From positions 1 through 12,181 of the forward strand of contig JAHEGP010000074.1 of assembly GCA_024645065.1 (NCBI GenBank): a stretch of 12,181 nucleotides of DNA. The letters run 5' to 3'. Shown here piece after piece: positions 6,850 through 12,181 of the stretch (positions are counted from its first letter, which is position 1; each line of letters opens with the position of its first letter). The stretch is from Cellvibrionales bacterium (lineage in GTDB: Bacteria; Pseudomonadota; Gammaproteobacteria; Pseudomonadales; JAHEGP01). The position numbers and the translations under genes were made by a program. The notes beneath the pieces are model-generated. The model searched no databases and had not been told where the DNA came from. It saw only the letters and a list, made by a program, of their open reading frames with translations.

Positions 6850-6858
6850 TGCTATGAT
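6850..6858 (+). promoter_or_regulatory. Candidate gyrA promoter, extended -10 type
   Basis: TGC-TATGAT at 6850-6858 is an extended -10 element. The hexamer 17 bases upstream (TCGGAA, 6830-6835) matches the -35 consensus at only three positions, which fits an extended -10 promoter. Transcription would begin near 6865, giving a 5' leader of about 90 bases. That leader holds GATTG-GTCAT-CAATC (6882-6896) and a CCGGC/GCCGG pair (6861-6865 with 6878-6882). A second AT-rich box, TATAAA at 6925-6930, is close to the start codon and less likely. Gyrase promoters often respond to supercoiling, but I cannot read that from the sequence. Confidence 0.45.
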
Positions 6859-6943
6859 TGCCGGCTTTGTCGTGCTCGCCGGATTGGTCATCAATCGAAC
6901 GCTGGATGCGCACACTTGTTCGAGTATAAAGTCAAGGGGTGTC

Positions 6944-6947
6944 AAGG
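6944..6947 (+). promoter_or_regulatory. gyrA ribosome binding site deciding the start
   Basis: AAGG at 6944-6947 lies 6 bases before ATG 6954. This supports ATG 6954 over the in-frame GTG at 6939, which would add five residues (MSRPN) absent from gyrase A N termini such as MGELAKEILPV in Pseudomonas. An AAGGGG at 6934-6939 overlaps that GTG and so cannot serve it. Confidence 0.65.
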
Positions 6948-6953
6948 CCTAAC

Positions 6954-9605
<2,652 letters not shown>

Positions 9606-9632
9606 CTATCTCACCCACCAAAACCAGTTTGC

Positions 9633-9638
9633 GAGAGG
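9633..9638 (+). promoter_or_regulatory. serC ribosome binding site
   Basis: GAGAGG at 9633-9638 sits 7 bases before ATG 9646, a good Shine-Dalgarno position. It argues against translation starting within gyrA, although the serC frame stays open back to 9439. GTG 9643 would be only 4 bases away and is less likely. Confidence 0.65.
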
Positions 9639-9645
9639 TCACGTG

Positions 9646-10725
9646 ATGACACGTAAATATAATTTCTGTGCTGGCCCTGCAGCGCTTCCCGAGACAGTGC
9701 TGCAACAGGCGCAGCAGGAAATAATCGATTGGCAGGGCCATGGTCTGTCGGTGATGGAAATGAGCCACCGCAGCCCTGAGTTTGTAGGCATTGCGCAACA
9801 GGCGGAAGCCGATCTTCGCGACTTGCTGAATATCGGTGACGACTATGCGGTTTTGTTTTTGCAGGGGGGTGCGAGCACCCAATTCTCCGCGGTTCCGCTC
9901 AATTTGTCGGTCGATGATGCCGTAGTCGACTACGTCAACACGGGTGAGTGGTCCAAGAAGGCGATCAAGGAGGCGCGGCGCTACTGTGAGGTGAATGTGG
10001 TGGCCAGTGGTGAGGCGAGCAACTTCAGCGCTATTCCGGCGTTTGCTGATTGGCAGCTCAGCACCAATGCGTCGTACTTGCACTACACGCCCAATGAAAC
10101 CATTGGCGGGGTGGAGTTTGGCTGGATTCCCGAGGTCGGCGCGCCGCTGGTGGCCGATATGTCATCGACGCTATTGTCGCGTCCGCTGGATGTGACCCGT
10201 TTTGGTGTGATCTATGCCGGGGCCCAGAAAAACATCGGTCCGGCGGGCCTGACCCTGGTTATCGCTCGTCGCGACCTGCTCGGACGGGCGCGTGGGATCA
10301 CCCCTGCCATGCTCGATTACCAGCTGCAGGCAAATGCCGACTCCATGTACAACACGCCGCCAACCTATGCCTGGTATCTGGCTGGCCTGGTCTTTGGCTG
10401 GTTGCAACGACAGGGCGGCCTGGGGGCGATGGAGCAGATCAATCGGCGCAAAGCCGAGAAGTTGTACAGTGCTATAGACGCGAGCGATTTCTACGCCAAC
10501 CCGGTAGCGGTGCCTGACCGGTCCTTGATGAATATCCCCTTCACCCTGGCCGACAGTGCGCTGGACAAGCTTTTCCTGCAGGAGTCTGAGGAGGCGGGAT
10601 TGCTGAACCTCAAGGGGCACCGCTCCGTCGGCGGGATGCGCGCCAGCATTTACAACGCGGTGCCTGAGCAAGCCGTAGACAATCTGATCGCATTTATGCG
10701 TGACTTTGAACAGCGCAACGCCTGA
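9646..10725 (+). CDS. serC: Phosphoserine aminotransferase
   Basis: SerC is a PLP enzyme that transaminates 3-phosphohydroxypyruvate to phosphoserine in serine synthesis, and the equivalent step in the DXP-dependent pyridoxal phosphate route. From ATG 9646 the protein is 359 residues (E. coli 362). It begins MTRKYNFCAGPAALPETVL and contains MEMSHRSPEF near 37-46, LFLQGGASTQF for phosphate binding, and NTGEWSKKA. The PLP lysine is K195 in GVIYAGAQKNIGPAGL. The C-terminal GLLNLKGHRSVGGMRASIYNA is also typical. The start follows from family alignment and the GAGAGG ribosome site; the open frame upstream overlaps gyrA and has no homology that I recognise. The stop is 4 bases before the pheA ATG, which points to coupled translation. 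No serA or serB is in the window. Confidence 0.97.
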   Translation: MTRKYNFCAGPAALPETVLQQAQQEIIDWQGHGLSVMEMSHRSPEFVGIAQQAEADLRDLLNIGDDYAVLFLQGGASTQFSAVPLNLSVDDAVVDYVNTGEWSKKAIKEARRYCEVNVVASGEASNFSAIPAFADWQLSTNASYLHYTPNETIGGVEFGWIPEVGAPLVADMSSTLLSRPLDVTRFGVIYAGAQKNIGPAGLTLVIARRDLLGRARGITPAMLDYQLQANADSMYNTPPTYAWYLAGLVFGWLQRQGGLGAMEQINRRKAEKLYSAIDASDFYANPVAVPDRSLMNIPFTLADSALDKLFLQESEEAGLLNLKGHRSVGGMRASIYNAVPEQAVDNLIAFMRDFEQRNA

Positions 10726-10729
10726 TTCC

Positions 10730-11848
10730 ATGACCGAATCGGCGAGCCTTGAAGCACTGCGTCAACAGATCGATGAGCTCGATCAACAAATCCAGCTGCT
10801 GGTCAACCAGCGTGCCAGGTGCGCGCAGCAGGTTGCGCAGGTCAAGCAACGCGAGTTTGCGGCCGGAAAACAGGATCAATCCCCGGAGGCAGGCCCCAGC
10901 TTTTATCGCCCCGAGCGTGAAGCCCAGGTCTTGCGCAAGGTGATGGAGCGCAACGCCGGACCCCTCGACGAGCTGGCGATGGCGCATATTTTTCGCGAGA
11001 TCATGTCAGCGTGCCTGGCGCTGGAACGCCCGCTGCAAGTGGCTTACCTCGGTCCCGAGGGTACTTTTACGCAGGCCGCTGCGCTCAAGCATTTTGGCCA
11101 CGCGGTGATCAATCGGCCGCAGCAGACCATCGCCAATGTTTTTGCCCAGGTCGAATCCGGGGAATGTAGCTATGGGGTGGTGCCGGTCGAGAATTCAACC
11201 GAGGGAATGGTGAGCCACACTCTCGATCATTTCATCCATTCGCCGCTTAAAATCTGTGGTGAGGTTGAGCTGCGCATACAGCTGCACTTGCTGGCCGCTC
11301 CCGCAGCAGACATCGCCGACATTCGCTGTATCTGTGCCCACCAACAGGCACTAGCACAATGCCGCCACTGGCTGGATCGAAATTGGCCGGGTATAGACAG
11401 GGTTGCGGTGAGCAGTAATGGCGAGGCAGCGAGGATGGCTGCGGCGGATAGCGGCATTGTTGCGGTGGCGGGTGACATGGCGGCTGAGCTTTATCATCTC
11501 AAGCGTCTCGCCACCAATATCGAAGACTACGCAGACAATACCACCCGGTTTCTCATCATAGGCCGGGAGGCGGTACCTCCCAGTGGTGGTGACAAGACCT
11601 CGATTATTGTGTCCAGCCGCAACCAGCCGGGGGCCCTGTTTCATTTATTGGAGCCTTTCGAGCGCGAGGGCGTCGGGCTGACGCGTATCGATACCAGGCC
11701 CTCTCGCACCGAGACCTGGGCCTACGTATTTTTCATGGAGTTCGAGGGGCACCAGCAGGAAGCCCACATCCAACGCATTATCAAGGCGCTGCAGGAACAG
11801 TCGGTGTCGTTAAAATTGCTTGGCTCCTATCCCAGAGCCGTTATTTAG
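10730..11848 (+). CDS. pheA: Bifunctional chorismate mutase/prephenate dehydratase (P-protein)
   Basis: PheA turns chorismate into prephenate and then phenylpyruvate for phenylalanine synthesis. The 372 residues hold three parts. An AroQ chorismate mutase (~1-100) has R11, R28 and K39 at the same numbers as in E. coli. A prephenate dehydratase (~103-278) contains AYLGPEGTFTQAA, GVVPVENSTEGMVSHTLD and the catalytic TRF in NTTRFLIIG (272-274). A C-terminal ACT domain (~287-372) has GALFHLL at 301-307 and LTRIDTRPSR at 318-326, and should mediate phenylalanine inhibition. The usual ESRP of that last motif reads DTRP here (ETRP in Pseudomonas, as I recall). The loop after K39 is about 12 residues longer than in E. 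coli. ATG 10730 is preferred to the in-frame GTG 10700, which lies inside serC and adds residues absent from homologues. No clear Shine-Dalgarno is present. Confidence 0.96.
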   Translation: MTESASLEALRQQIDELDQQIQLLVNQRARCAQQVAQVKQREFAAGKQDQSPEAGPSFYRPEREAQVLRKVMERNAGPLDELAMAHIFREIMSACLALERPLQVAYLGPEGTFTQAAALKHFGHAVINRPQQTIANVFAQVESGECSYGVVPVENSTEGMVSHTLDHFIHSPLKICGEVELRIQLHLLAAPAADIADIRCICAHQQALAQCRHWLDRNWPGIDRVAVSSNGEAARMAAADSGIVAVAGDMAAELYHLKRLATNIEDYADNTTRFLIIGREAVPPSGGDKTSIIVSSRNQPGALFHLLEPFEREGVGLTRIDTRPSRTETWAYVFFMEFEGHQQEAHIQRIIKALQEQSVSLKLLGSYPRAVI

Positions 11849-11871
11849 TCACGGCCAATGCTTGCGGGCCC

Positions 11872-11875
11872 AGGA
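11872..11875 (+). promoter_or_regulatory. tyrA ribosome binding site
   Basis: AGGA at 11872-11875 is 7 bases ahead of ATG 11883 and supports that start. The 34-base gap after pheA shows no promoter or hairpin, so tyrA is probably read from the same transcript. Confidence 0.55.
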
Positions 11876-11882
11876 CTGGACG

Positions 11883-12181
11883 ATGTCAAAACGGTATAGC
11901 TACAGACGATTGGTGATTCTCGGCCTCGGCCTGATGGGTGGTTCACTGGCTATGGGCTTGCGTCAGCGGGGCCAGGTCGAACACGTGGTGGCCTGGGGGC
12001 GAAGCGAGCCCTCCCTGCGACAGGGTCTGGCGCTGGGCTGTATCGACAGCTTTACCCTCGATCTTGCCCAGGCCCTGCAAGGGGCCGATATGGTGGTCAT
12101 TGCAACCCCCACATTGGTCGCCGAACAGGTCATGGCACAGTTGCCCGGGCTGCTGGAGCCCTGCAGCGTGGTGACCGATGT
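11883..12181 (+). CDS. tyrA: Prephenate dehydrogenase (TyrA-like), N-terminal part only
   Basis: The frame from ATG 11883 stays open to the window edge (99 codons and 2 bases). It begins MSKRYSYRRLVILGLGLMGG. The Rossmann motif GLGLMG at 14-19 is followed by SLAMGLRQRG, then a DMVVIATPTLVAEQVMAQL segment typical of the nucleotide-binding domain of TyrA and arogenate dehydrogenases. Such enzymes oxidatively decarboxylate prephenate to 4-hydroxyphenylpyruvate for tyrosine. It begins 34 bases after pheA, so the phenylalanine and tyrosine branches lie side by side. In Pseudomonas the homologue is fused to AroA (EPSP synthase), and whether that is so here cannot be seen. The catalytic domain is outside the window, so specificity for prephenate or arogenate is open. 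Confidence 0.88.
   Translation, partial: MSKRYSYRRLVILGLGLMGGSLAMGLRQRGQVEHVVAWGRSEPSLRQGLALGCIDSFTLDLAQALQGADMVVIATPTLVAEQVMAQLPGLLEPCSVVTD

Noticed and set aside
6925..6930. TATAAA as the main gyrA -10 box
   Set aside because: It is only 23 bases from the ATG and has no -35 partner; the extended -10 at 6850-6858 is better.
9639..9646. TCACGTGA palindrome at the serC start
   Set aside because: An 8-base self-complementary word overlapping the start codon is likely chance; no second site or known regulator supports it.
10700..10729. GTG start for pheA within serC
   Set aside because: It would add ten residues not seen in homologues. ATG 10730 keeps the mutase residues R11, R28 and K39 at their usual numbers.

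Overview
The window is a dense stretch of core chromosome from a gammaproteobacterium, GC-rich and almost fully coding. The gene order and protein sequences resemble those I recall from Pseudomonas and related marine lineages: mtaD-like deaminase, ubiG, mupP and yciK lie divergent to gyrA, serC, pheA and tyrA, with scpA-scpB-rluB alongside. A Cellvibrionales/Halieaceae-type marine gammaproteobacterium is a reasonable guess, but I cannot fix the genus. I see no mobile element, phage gene, CRISPR array, tRNA, rRNA or recognisable riboswitch, and no sign of horizontal transfer.

Layout. (1) Bases 1-3156, plus strand: the 3' part of yciO, then scpA, scpB and rluB. The last three are joined by 4-base ATGA stop/start overlaps. 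ScpA and ScpB are the kleisin and winged-helix subunits of the SMC condensin; RluB modifies 23S rRNA. (2) Bases 3157-3222: a short convergent gap with two perfect hairpins and a 13-base tandem duplication across the rluB stop. (3) Bases 3223-6706, minus strand: a tight operon read mtaD-ubiG-mupP-yciK, with spacings of 3 bases, 2 bases and a 4-base overlap. It combines adenosine-type deamination (5'-methylthioadenosine or S-adenosylhomocysteine), ubiquinone O-methylation, MurNAc-6-phosphate dephosphorylation for cell-wall recycling, and a short-chain dehydrogenase. (4) Bases 6707-6953: the only sizeable non-coding stretch (247 bases), a divergent promoter region. (5) Bases 6954-12181, plus strand: gyrA, serC, pheA and the start of tyrA. 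Gaps are 40, 4 and 34 bases with no convincing terminator, so gyrase A may be co-transcribed with serine and aromatic amino acid genes.

No gap without a gene exceeds 300 bases. Both edge genes are cut by the window: yciO lacks about 33 N-terminal residues and tyrA continues beyond base 12181. Compared with the Pseudomonas arrangement as I remember it, mtnA (between the deaminase and gyrA) and hisC (between pheA and tyrA) are absent here.

Nothing in the window looks like a previously undescribed system. The points most worth checking are a palindrome abutting a consensus -10 box upstream of scpA, a methionine in the GyrA-box, the uncertain ScpA start with its N-terminal extension, and the local loss of mtnA and hisC.
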